From NCBI GenBank assembly GCA_027021685.1, contig JALUTW010000392.1:1-7086 (forward strand): a DNA stretch of 7,086 nt, read 5' to 3'. The notes beneath the pieces are model-generated. The model saw nothing but the letters and a program-made list of their open reading frames with translations, searched no databases and was not told the origin of the DNA. The DNA is from Chromatiales bacterium (lineage in GTDB: Bacteria; Pseudomonadota; Gammaproteobacteria; CAMYNG01). Below are positions 1 to 7,086 of the stretch, piece after piece. The position numbers and the translations under genes were made by a program. How positions within the stretch are numbered: the first letter of the stretch is position 1; each line of letters opens with the position of its first letter.

Positions 1-129
1 CACACGGGCCAGCCGCTGGAGAAGATCCAGGAGGACACGGACCGCGACTTCTTCCTCAGCGCCCACGCCTCGGTGGAGTACGGTCTGGTGGACAAGGTGC
101 TGGAGAGGCGGGCGGAGCCCAGGGACTGA
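1..129 (+). CDS. clpP: ATP-dependent Clp protease proteolytic subunit ClpP, C-terminal fragment
   Basis: The window opens inside this gene; 42 codons and a TGA stop remain, in frame from base 1. ClpP is the serine peptidase that assembles as a double seven-membered ring and degrades proteins unfolded by ClpX or ClpA in the cytoplasm. The fragment begins HTGQPLEKIQEDTDRDFFLS and continues with a VEYGLVDKVL stretch, which matches the end of E. coli ClpP closely. The aspartate of the catalytic triad (mature Asp171 in E. coli) aligns with fragment residue 16, codon 46-48. The serine and histidine lie upstream of the window and cannot be checked. The tail is about four residues longer than in E. 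coli and ends in charged residues. The position immediately before clpX is the usual clpP-clpX arrangement. Confidence 0.96.
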   Translation, partial: HTGQPLEKIQEDTDRDFFLSAHASVEYGLVDKVLERRAEPRD

Positions 130-169
130 ACCGGTCCGCCGCCGCGTGGTCTGAATGTGACGCCTGGCA

Positions 170-181
170 CGGAAATTTCCG
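170..181. promoter_or_regulatory. 12-bp perfect palindrome between clpP and clpX
   Basis: CGGAAATTTCCG is a perfect dyad with no spacer and an AT core, in an otherwise very GC-rich gap 94 bases upstream of the clpX start. Without a loop it is a poor RNA hairpin but has the form of a site for a dimeric DNA-binding protein. No known regulator is assigned, and chance occurrence is possible. Confidence 0.25.
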
Positions 182-234
182 CCGGGCGCTTGGACCGGGG
201 CCTGACCCGGGCACTTGACCAAATGGGGAAAACG

Positions 235-254
235 GGGCACGGTGGTAAGTGCCC
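235..254 (+). promoter_or_regulatory. Hairpin in the clpX leader
   Basis: GGGCAC (235-240) and GTGCCC (249-254) form a perfect six-base-pair stem around an eight-base loop, ending 20 bases before the clpX ATG. There is no T-tract after it, so it is not an intrinsic terminator. It could affect translation, processing or stability of the clpPX message, in which clpX otherwise has only a weak ribosome binding site. The role is inferred. Confidence 0.3.
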
Positions 255-274
255 GATGACGACGAGACAGGACC

Positions 275-1552
275 ATGAGCGACGACAAGACCAGCGGCGA
301 CAACGGCAAGCTTCTGTACTGCTCTTTCTGCGGCAAGAGCCAGCACGAGGTGCGCAAGCTCATCGCGGGTCCTTCCGTGTTCATCTGCGATGAGTGCGTG
401 GAACTGTGCAACGACATCATCCGCGAGGAGGTGCAGGAGCAGTCCGCCTCGGGCACCGGCAGCAAGCTGCCCACGCCGCACGAGATCAAGGAGATCCTCG
501 ACGAGTACGTCATTGGCCAGGAATCGGCCAAGAAGGTCCTGTCGGTGGCCGTCTACAACCACTACAAGCGGCTGGAGACGGGCCAGAAGCGGGACGACGT
601 GGAGCTGGCCAAGAGCAACATCCTGCTCATCGGTCCCACCGGCTCGGGCAAGACCCTGCTGGCCGAGACCCTGGCGCGCCTGCTCAACGTGCCCTTCACC
701 ATCGCCGATGCCACCACCCTGACCGAGGCGGGCTACGTCGGCGAGGACGTGGAGAACATCATCCAGAAGCTGCTGCAGAAGTGCGACTACGACGTGGAGC
801 GGGCCCAGACCGGTATCGTCTACATCGACGAGATCGACAAGATCTCGCGCAAGTCGGACAACCCCTCCATCACCCGCGACGTGTCGGGCGAGGGTGTGCA
901 GCAGGCCCTGCTCAAGCTCATCGAGGGCACGGTGGCCTCGGTGCCGCCCCAGGGCGGGCGCAAGCACCCGCAGCAGGAGTTCCTGCAGGTGGACACCTCC
1001 AACATCCTGTTCATCTGCGGCGGGGCCTTCGCCGGGCTGGAGAAGATCATCCGTGACCGCTCGGAGAAGGGCGGCATCGGTTTCTCCGCCGACGTGCGCA
1101 GCAAGGACAGCAAGAAGACCATCTCCGAGCTGCTGCACACGGTGGAGCCCGAGGACCTCATCAAGTACGGACTGATCCCCGAATTCGTGGGCCGGCTGCC
1201 GGTGGTGGCCACCCTCAACGAGCTGGACGAGGACGCCTTGGTGCAGATCCTCACCGAGCCCAAGAACGCGCTGACCAAGCAGTATGCCAAGCTGTTCGAG
1301 ATGGAGGGCGTGGAGCTGGAGTTCCGCGAGGACGCCCTGCGCGCCGTGGCCCGCAAGGCCATGGAGCGCAAGACCGGTGCCCGCGGCCTGCGCTCCATCC
1401 TCGAGCACGTGCTGCTGGACACCATGTACGACCTGCCCTCCATGGAGGGGGTGGAGAAGGTGGTGGTGGACGAGGGCGTCATCAGCGGCGAGGGCGAACC
1501 GCTCATCATCTACGAGGGCGCCGATCAGCGCGCCGCCTCCCTGGACGACTGA
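275..1552 (+). CDS. clpX: ATP-dependent Clp protease ATP-binding subunit ClpX
   Basis: A 425-residue AAA+ unfoldase, essentially the family length. The hexamer recognises tagged substrates, unfolds them with ATP and feeds them into ClpP. The N-terminal zinc-binding domain has Cys16, Cys19, Cys38 and Cys41. Walker A is GPTGSGKT (120-127), the pore-1 loop GYVGED is at 153-158, and Walker B carries Asp185-Glu186. The RKH pore motif is at 229-231. The ClpP-docking IGF loop is at 268-270, the same numbers as in E. coli. The arginine finger is Arg307 and the sensor-2 arginine is Arg370 in GARGLRS. All key residues are present, so the protein should be active. The start is secure: an in-frame TGA lies at 257-259 and no other start codon falls between. 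The Shine-Dalgarno is weak (AGGA only two bases from ATG), so translation may depend partly on clpP or on leader structure. Confidence 0.99.
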   Translation: MSDDKTSGDNGKLLYCSFCGKSQHEVRKLIAGPSVFICDECVELCNDIIREEVQEQSASGTGSKLPTPHEIKEILDEYVIGQESAKKVLSVAVYNHYKRLETGQKRDDVELAKSNILLIGPTGSGKTLLAETLARLLNVPFTIADATTLTEAGYVGEDVENIIQKLLQKCDYDVERAQTGIVYIDEIDKISRKSDNPSITRDVSGEGVQQALLKLIEGTVASVPPQGGRKHPQQEFLQVDTSNILFICGGAFAGLEKIIRDRSEKGGIGFSADVRSKDSKKTISELLHTVEPEDLIKYGLIPEFVGRLPVVATLNELDEDALVQILTEPKNALTKQYAKLFEMEGVELEFREDALRAVARKAMERKTGARGLRSILEHVLLDTMYDLPSMEGVEKVVVDEGVISGEGEPLIIYEGADQRAASLDD

Positions 1553-1614
1553 CGGCGGGGTCGCCGCCGGTCGCCGCCCCCGGGCCGGGCCCGGGCCAAG
1601 ACCCTGCCCGCGGG
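1553..1614 (+). other. GC-rich dyads after clpX, no T-tract
   Basis: Directly after the clpX stop, CGGCGG (1553-1558) pairs with CCGCCG (1564-1569) around a five-base loop. TCGCCGCC is repeated at 1561-1568 and 1571-1578. Two loop-free palindromes follow, GGCCCGGGCC (1588-1597) and CCCGCGGG (1607-1614). These could stabilise or pause the clpX transcript 3' end. No run of T follows, so I do not call an intrinsic terminator, and readthrough into lon is possible. Confidence 0.35.
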
Positions 1615-1617
1615 GGG

Positions 1618-1646
1618 TTGAAAGGGCGCGCCGGAGGCCCTACGTT
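1618..1646 (+). promoter_or_regulatory. Candidate lon promoter, sigma32-like -35
   Basis: TTGAAA (1618-1623) is followed after 17 bases by TACGTT (1641-1646), which starts and ends like a sigma70 -10 but is otherwise poor. Read as a heat-shock promoter, GGTTGAAA resembles the sigma32 -35 (CTTGAAA), and GCCCTACG at 1637-1644, fourteen bases after TTGAA, partly resembles CCCCATnT. E. coli lon is a known sigma32 target, and the position about 40 bases before the lon start fits. The -10 match is imperfect, so the call is tentative. Confidence 0.42.
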
Positions 1647-1655
1647 GGACCCTGA

Positions 1656-1668
1656 CCCCGAACCGGGG
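1656..1668 (+). promoter_or_regulatory. Hairpin in the lon leader
   Basis: CCCCG (1656-1660) pairs with CGGGG (1664-1668) around a three-base loop. It ends one base before an ATG at 1670 and 19 bases before the preferred lon ATG at 1688. It would hide the only G-rich stretch upstream of the 1670 ATG, which argues for the 1688 start. A regulatory role is inference. Confidence 0.35.
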
Positions 1669-1687
1669 CATGCCAAACGAGTATCCT

Positions 1688-4099
<2,412 letters not shown>

Positions 4100-4256
4100 C
4101 CAGAACCTGTCTCAAATTCCCCATGGCCGCGTGCCTGGCGGTTTTCTGCCGGGGCTGACGAGCAGGCTGCACGAGAAGGCAGTGCCGGCATTTGGCCAAG
4201 GAGAGGGGCAAGGGTGAAAATCGCCGGCGCCCCAGGGGGTTGCGAGTCACGCCCCC

Positions 4257-4279
4257 GCCGGCGGCGTTGCGCCGCCGGC
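4257..4279 (+). other. Strong perfect hairpin downstream of lon
   Basis: GCCGGCGGCG (4257-4266) and CGCCGCCGGC (4270-4279) form ten consecutive G-C pairs around a TTG loop. CAGGGGG at 4233-4239 could alternatively pair with CCCCCTG at 4279-4285, overlapping by one base. No T-tract follows. Likely roles are protection of the lon mRNA 3' end, a pause or Rho-related site, or a dispersed REP-like element; the window has no second copy to support the last. Confidence 0.5.
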
Positions 4280-4325
4280 CCCCTGCGACGAGTACCGTGC
4301 TGCGCGGTGCGCCTTGCCGGCGCGG

Positions 4326-4434
4326 CCGTGGATTCACAACGCGGCGCGCGTGGAATTCCGGGACAGGTTCTGGCGGTATCGCCGGGGCCTGGTCCGGCTC
4401 CGGCGATGCCGCATCCAGGAAGCCCGTGGATTCA
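4326..4434 (+). repeat. Three copies of CGTGGA(A)TTC
   Basis: CCGTGGATTCA occurs exactly at 4326-4336 and again at 4424-4434. A variant CGTGGAATTC, centred on the palindrome GGAATTCC, lies at 4349-4358. The first two copies are 22 bases apart, about two helical turns. All are upstream of the hupB-side promoter at 4494. They might be operator half-sites, but no regulator is identified and the number of copies is small. Confidence 0.35.
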
Positions 4435-4493
4435 GACACTTGTGCGGCTCCCCTGCAGGGCGTGACGGCGTGCCGCAATGGAGGGCGGCGTGC

Positions 4494-4522
4494 TTGACCC
4501 CCCGCGGGCCGGTTGGTATATA
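4494..4522 (+). promoter_or_regulatory. Sigma70-type promoter upstream of hupB, extended -10
   Basis: TTGACC (4494-4499, five of six to consensus) is separated by exactly 17 bases from TATATA (4517-4522). The -10 is preceded by TGG, matching the TGn extended -10 element. Transcription would begin near 4529. It is the best promoter in the window by eye. It points at hupB 84 bases away, but an intrinsic terminator lies in between, so its true product is uncertain. Confidence 0.6.
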
Positions 4523-4548
4523 TGGCTTCGTTGCAGGAAGCTGTGGCA

Positions 4549-4574
4549 CCGCCGTTCCCGGCGGCGTTTTTTTT
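4549..4574 (+). terminator. Intrinsic terminator between lon and hupB
   Basis: CCGCCG (4549-4554) and CGGCGG (4559-4564) form a six-pair G-C stem with a four-base loop. Two bases later come eight consecutive T (4567-4574). It reads only in the + direction. It can end lon readthrough transcripts, but it also lies about 20 bases after the predicted start from the promoter at 4494-4522, so it could act as an attenuator ahead of hupB. Confidence 0.85.
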
Positions 4575-4598
4575 AATCGACTCAGTAAATTACAATAA

Positions 4599-4604
4599 GG
4601 GGAG
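4599..4604 (+). promoter_or_regulatory. hupB ribosome binding site
   Basis: GGGGAG, preceded by AA, lies eight bases before the GTG at 4613. It supports the GTG as the start and is the strongest Shine-Dalgarno in the window, as expected for an abundant nucleoid protein. Confidence 0.8.
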
Positions 4605-4612
4605 TCCTCATT

Positions 4613-4885
4613 GTGAACAAAGCAGAACTCATTGATGCCGTTGCCGACGGCGCCGATATCTCCAAGGCCGCCGCCACCCGCGCCGTGGACACCTTCATCG
4701 ATGCCGTGACCCGGGCCCTCAAGGCGGGCGACACGGTGACCATCGTCGGCTTCGGCACCTTCCTGGTGCGCGAGCGGGCCGCCCGCACCGGCCGCAACCC
4801 GCGCACGGGCGAGACCATCAACATCGCCGCGTCCAGGGTCCCGGCCTTCAAGGCTGGCAAAGCGCTCAAGGATGCCGTAAACTAG
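4613..4885 (+). CDS. hupB: DNA-binding protein HU-beta
   Basis: A 90-residue histone-like protein, exactly HU length. HU dimers bind and bend DNA without strict sequence specificity and help compact the nucleoid. The N-terminal helical dimerisation part starts MNKAELID, followed by the GFGTF turn at 46-50. The DNA-binding arm follows as RTGRNPRTGE with the intercalating Pro63, then the conserved VPAFKAGKALKDAVN end. The GTG start is forced by an in-frame TAA at 4574-4576 and a good ribosome binding site; no ATG is available. In E. coli HU-beta is encoded downstream of lon and is a Lon substrate, and the same order holds here. No clear promoter lies between the terminator ending at 4574 and the gene; TACAAT at 4591-4596 lacks a -35 and would start transcription inside the ribosome binding site. 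Distinguishing HU-alpha from HU-beta rests mainly on the lon context. Confidence 0.97.
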   Translation: MNKAELIDAVADGADISKAAATRAVDTFIDAVTRALKAGDTVTIVGFGTFLVRERAARTGRNPRTGETINIAASRVPAFKAGKALKDAVN

Positions 4886-4913
4886 CGCGCCTCCCGGAGG
4901 CGGGGCGCTGTTT
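4885..4913 (+). terminator. Weak terminator-like hairpin after hupB
   Basis: CGCCTC (4888-4893) pairs with GAGGCG (4897-4902) around a three-base loop. The stem can be extended by GCG/CGC (4885-4887 with 4906-4908) across a bulge. The sequence after it is TGTTT, a poor T-tract. Partial termination with readthrough into the tRNA genes is likely. Confidence 0.42.
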
Positions 4914-4925
4914 CCACCGCCGCCC

Positions 4926-5001
4926 GGGTGCTTAGCTCAGCTGGGAGAGCATCGCCCTTACAAGGCGAGGGTCGCAGGTTCGAGCCCTGCAGCACCCACC
5001 A
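4926..5001 (+). tRNA. tRNA-Val (anticodon UAC)
   Basis: A complete 76-base cloverleaf. The acceptor stem GGGTGCT (4926-4932) pairs fully with AGCACCC (4991-4997), followed by discriminator A and encoded CCA. The D arm carries TAGCTCAGCTGGGAGAGC. The anticodon stem TCGCC/GGCGA encloses loop CTTACAA with anticodon TAC at 4959-4961. The T arm is GCAGG-TTCGAGC-CCTGC. It is very close to E. coli tRNA-Val(UAC). It lies 40 bases after hupB with no clear promoter of its own, so cotranscription with hupB is likely. Confidence 0.98.
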
Positions 5002-5015
5002 CGAGCTTTCAACTT

Positions 5016-5092
5016 GGAGTGGTAGTTCAGCTGGTTAGAATACCGGCCTGTCACGCCGGGGGTCGCGGGTTCGAGTCCCGTCCACTCCGCCA
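5016..5092 (+). tRNA. tRNA-Asp (anticodon GUC)
   Basis: A complete 77-base cloverleaf. The acceptor stem GGAGTGG (5016-5022) pairs with CCACTCC (5082-5088), followed by discriminator G, an aspartate identity base, and encoded CCA. The anticodon stem CCGGC/GCCGG holds loop CTGTCAC with anticodon GTC at 5050-5052. The T arm is GCGGG-TTCGAGT-CCCGT with one G-U pair. Only 14 bases separate it from tRNA-Val, so the two are surely one transcript, ended by the terminator just downstream. Confidence 0.98.
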
Positions 5093-5101
5093 CTGTTCCA
5101 G

Positions 5102-5130
5102 AGGGCGCGGCCGCAGGCCCCGCCCTTTTT
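5102..5130 (+). terminator. Intrinsic terminator after tRNA-Asp
   Basis: AGGGCG (5102-5107) pairs with CGCCCT (5121-5126). After a single C-C mismatch, GGCC (5109-5112) pairs with GGCC (5116-5119) around a GCA loop. T-run 5126-5130 follows, then GTTTG. It begins ten bases after the tRNA-Asp CCA and should end the tRNA transcript, leaving ppiD to its own promoter. Confidence 0.85.
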
Positions 5131-5246
5131 GTTTGTCCGCCGGGCGCCGGCCGGTGCCCCGGCCAGGCTGCCGAAAAACGGCCTGCCATGGCCGGGCAGG
5201 GATGCCCCGCCCGCGAACCAGGCGTGAAGGCGCCTGACTCGGCGCG

Positions 5247-5276
5247 TTGAAAAAGCTCGGGATGACCGTTTTCAAT
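5247..5276 (+). promoter_or_regulatory. Possible ppiD promoter
   Basis: TTGAAA (5247-5252) is followed after 18 bases by TTCAAT (5271-5276), four of six to the -10 consensus. A five-pair hairpin, GCGCC/GGCGC (5230-5245), sits just upstream. A promoter is expected here because a terminator closes the preceding tRNA unit. E. coli ppiD is reported to respond to envelope and heat stress, but I see no convincing sigma32 -10 here. Confidence 0.3.
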
Positions 5277-5305
5277 ATCCTGTTTAGCGACAAGGACACG
5301 TAGCC

Positions 5306-7086
5306 ATGCTGCAGCAGATCCGCGACCGCGCCCAGGGAATCATCGTCTGGACCATCGTCGGTCTCATCGTCATCGCCTTCGCCACCTTCGGCCTCAACAG
5401 CTACCTCGGCGGCAGCGGCGGCGGTACGGTGGCGGTGGTGGACGGCACCGAGATCAGCGAGGCCGAGTACCTGCGCGCCCTGCGCAACTACCAGGACCAG
5501 CTCCAGCGCCTGCTGGGCAAGCAGCTCGACCCGGCCATGCTGGACCCGGCCCGGCTGCGCCCGGCCGTCATCGAGGGCCTGGTGGAACGGGTGCTGCTGG
5601 AGCAGTTTCTCGACGACGCCGGGTTTGCCGCCTCGCCCCGGCTCGTGTTCGAGGCCCTGGCGGCCAATCCCGCCTTCCAGGAGAACGGCAAGTTCTCGCG
5701 GGAACGCTACCGCAGGCTGCTCAGGGCCCAGCGCATCGACGAGCGGGCCTACGAGGCCTCGGTGGCGCAGGACCTGCTGCGCGACCACCTGCGCCGGGGC
5801 GTGGCCGGGTCCGGCATCGCCACCCGCGCCGAGGCCCGGGCCCTGCTGCGGGCCAGGCGCGAGGCGCGGGACGTGGGCGTGCTGGAATTCGCGCTCAAGC
5901 CCTACCTGGCCGCGGCCTCGGTGAGCGACGAGGCGGTGCGGGAGTACTACGAGGCCAACAAGGACAGCTTCCGCGAGCCGGAGCAGGTGCGCGTGCAGTA
6001 CGTGGAGCTGAACCTGGAGACCCTGGCCCGTTCCATCGCCATCGACGAGCAGTCCCTGCGCGACTACTACGAGCAGAACCGCCGGGCCTTCGCCACCGGC
6101 AAGGCGGAGCGCCGGGCCCGCCACATCCTCATCAAGGTGAATGCCGACACCCCCGATGCCGAGGCACGCAGGAAGGCGGAGGAGGCCCTGGCCCGGATCC
6201 GGTCCGGGGAGCCGTTCGAGAAGGTGGCCCGCGAGATGTCCGAGGACAAGGCCAGCGCGGAGCGGGGCGGCGACCTGGGCTTCTTCACCCGCGACGCCAT
6301 GGTCAAGCCCTTCGCCGACCTGGTGTTCTCGCTCAAGGCCGGCGAGCTGGGCGGTCCCGTGCGCACCCGCTTCGGTTACCACGTGGTGAAGGTGGAGGCG
6401 GTGCGCGAGCCGGAGATCCCGCCGTTCGAGAAGGTGAAGGACAGGATCCTCCGTGAACTGCAGCTGGAGCAGGCGGAGGAACGGTTCTACGAACTCTCGG
6501 AGAAGCTGTACAACCTGAGCGAGGAGTCCCCGGACAGCCTGGAGCCGGTGGCGCGGGAGCTGGGCCTGGAGATCAGGACCAGCGACTGGTTCTCCCGGGC
6601 CGGCGGCCCGGGGGTCCTGGCCCACCGCGACGTGGTGGAGGCCGCCTTCTCGCCGGAGGTCATGGAGGAGGGCCGCAACAGCCCTCTCATCGATGTGGAC
6701 GACACCCGCCGGCTGGTGCTGCGGGTGATCGGCCACCGCGAGGCGCGGGTCAGGCCGCTGGAGGCGGTGCAGGGCCTCATCACCGCCCGGCTCAAGCGCG
6801 AGCAGGCGGCAGAGGCGGCGCGCCAGGCGGCCGAGGCCGCCGCCGCCAGACTGGCGGCCGGCGAGGCGCCGGAAAAGGTGGCGGCCGCGGTCGAGGGCGC
6901 GGCGTGGAAGCGCGTCGGCTGGGTGGAGCGCGAGGGCCCGCGGGCGGGGGCCAGGCTGGCTCGGGACCTGCGCCGGGCGGCCTTCGCCCTGCCGCTGCCA
7001 CAGGACGGGAAGACGGGTGTGAAGGTGCGGACCGTGAGCCGGGCCGGCGGTGAAGTGGCGGTGGTGGCGGTGTTCGGCCGGCGGGT
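5306..7086 (+). CDS. ppiD: Periplasmic chaperone PpiD (SurA-like N-domain, parvulin domain), 3'-truncated by window
   Basis: 593 codons are open to the window edge; the E. coli protein has 623, so roughly 50 residues are probably missing. PpiD is anchored in the inner membrane with its body in the periplasm, where it helps fold proteins leaving the Sec translocon. A short cytoplasmic N-terminus (MLQQIRDRAQG) precedes one membrane segment at about 11-30. A SurA_N-like helical domain follows from VDGTEIS near 45. The parvulin domain spans about 268-365 with HILIK (His273), GGDLGFF, Met332 and FGYHVVKV (His359). The C-terminal half keeps PpiD landmarks such as DWFSR and AFALPLP (about 559-565). 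AAGGA lies nine bases before the ATG, and an in-frame TAG at 5285-5287 fixes the start. Unlike E. coli PpiD, whose parvulin domain is degenerate and inactive, this one keeps the usual active-site residues. A long Ala/Glu/Arg helix lies near 493-520. Confidence 0.95.
   Translation, partial: MLQQIRDRAQGIIVWTIVGLIVIAFATFGLNSYLGGSGGGTVAVVDGTEISEAEYLRALRNYQDQLQRLLGKQLDPAMLDPARLRPAVIEGLVERVLLEQFLDDAGFAASPRLVFEALAANPAFQENGKFSRERYRRLLRAQRIDERAYEASVAQDLLRDHLRRGVAGSGIATRAEARALLRARREARDVGVLEFALKPYLAAASVSDEAVREYYEANKDSFREPEQVRVQYVELNLETLARSIAIDEQSLRDYYEQNRRAFATGKAERRARHILIKVNADTPDAEARRKAEEALARIRSGEPFEKVAREMSEDKASAERGGDLGFFTRDAMVKPFADLVFSLKAGELGGPVRTRFGYHVVKVEAVREPEIPPFEKVKDRILRELQLEQAEERFYELSEKLYNLSEESPDSLEPVARELGLEIRTSDWFSRAGGPGVLAHRDVVEAAFSPEVMEEGRNSPLIDVDDTRRLVLRVIGHREARVRPLEAVQGLITARLKREQAAEAARQAAEAAAARLAAGEAPEKVAAAVEGAAWKRVGWVEREGPRAGARLARDLRRAAFALPLPQDGKTGVKVRTVSRAGGEVAVVAVFGRR

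Larger units (their letters stand above)
4100..4612 (+). other. Non-coding lon-hupB intergenic region, 513 bases
   Basis: No convincing gene is visible here on either strand; the open frames present are short, GC-driven and resemble no family I recognise. Base composition changes along it: 4100-4490 is very GC-rich and rich in short dyads, including CCCTGCAGGG at 4451-4460, while 4567-4600 is AT-rich. It contains a strong hairpin, three copies of a CGTGGA(A)TTC motif, a sigma70-type promoter, an intrinsic terminator and the hupB ribosome binding site, each listed separately. A weaker stem (4134-4139 with 4148-4153, one G-U pair) lies shortly after lon but lacks a T-tract. The first good lon terminator is therefore at 4549-4574, giving a possible 3' untranslated region near 475 bases. 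Confidence 0.7.

Noticed and set aside
215..250. TTGACC before clpX as a promoter -35
   Set aside because: No acceptable -10 lies 15-19 bases downstream; the region is GGGGCACGGTGG. TGGTAA is 22 bases away.
56..1408. A 450-codon open frame on the minus strand opposite clpX
   Set aside because: Same antisense shadow effect; it is fully opposite a clpX whose catalytic motifs are all intact.
1670..1687. ATG at 1670 as the lon start
   Set aside because: It would add MPNEYP with no family support, and the only G-rich sequence upstream is buried in the 1656-1668 hairpin one base from the ATG. Not formally excluded.
4192..4497. A + strand frame of 101 codons between lon and hupB (MAKERGKGENRRR...)
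   Set aside because: Arg, Pro and Gly rich as expected from random GC-rich sequence, with no recognisable domain, and it reads through the hairpin at 4257-4279 and the repeats. Overlapping frames in the same stretch are equally featureless.
4591..4596. TACAAT as a second hupB promoter -10 after the terminator
   Set aside because: No -35 element at 16-18 bases (the position is a T-run), and the predicted start would fall inside the ribosome binding site.
5051..6736. A 561-codon minus-strand frame opposite ppiD and tRNA-Asp
   Set aside because: It runs through a tRNA gene and a terminator, has antisense composition, and conflicts with the clear PpiD frame on the + strand.

Overview
This is a GC-rich window holding a conserved gammaproteobacterial housekeeping block. 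In order on the + strand it carries the 3' end of clpP, then clpX, lon, hupB, tRNA-Val(UAC), tRNA-Asp(GUC) and a long 5' part of ppiD. All recognised genes are on the + strand. The order, the encoded CCA ends of both tRNAs, strong third-position GC bias and close protein similarity to Escherichia coli ClpX, Lon, HU-beta and PpiD point to a high-GC gammaproteobacterium. A Chromatiales/Ectothiorhodospiraceae-like or Xanthomonadales-like lineage is plausible, but I cannot assign a genus from sequence reading alone.

Layout: bases 1-129 encode the ClpP C-terminus. A 145-base gap with a 12-bp dyad and a hairpin leads to clpX (275-1552). A 135-base GC-rich gap with dyads and a heat-shock-like promoter candidate leads to lon (start chosen at 1688, stop at 4099). 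Bases 4100-4612 form the only long non-coding stretch. It holds a strong hairpin, a short repeated motif, a good sigma70-type promoter and then, before hupB, a textbook intrinsic terminator. hupB (4613-4885) is followed after 40 bases by the two tRNA genes and a second clear terminator near 5130. ppiD starts at 5306 and runs off the right edge with an open reading frame.

Functionally this is a protein-quality-control neighbourhood. ClpXP and Lon are the two main cytoplasmic ATP-dependent proteases encoded here. HU-beta is a nucleoid protein and, in E. coli, a known Lon substrate. PpiD is an inner-membrane-anchored periplasmic chaperone. I found no mobile element, CRISPR array, phage gene or unfamiliar protein family. 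The coding part is ordinary. The most interesting unexplained structure is the lon-hupB intergenic region, where a promoter is followed within about 50 bases by a terminator and only then by hupB. This suggests either transcription attenuation of hupB or a very short RNA. It is a hypothesis from sequence pattern only.
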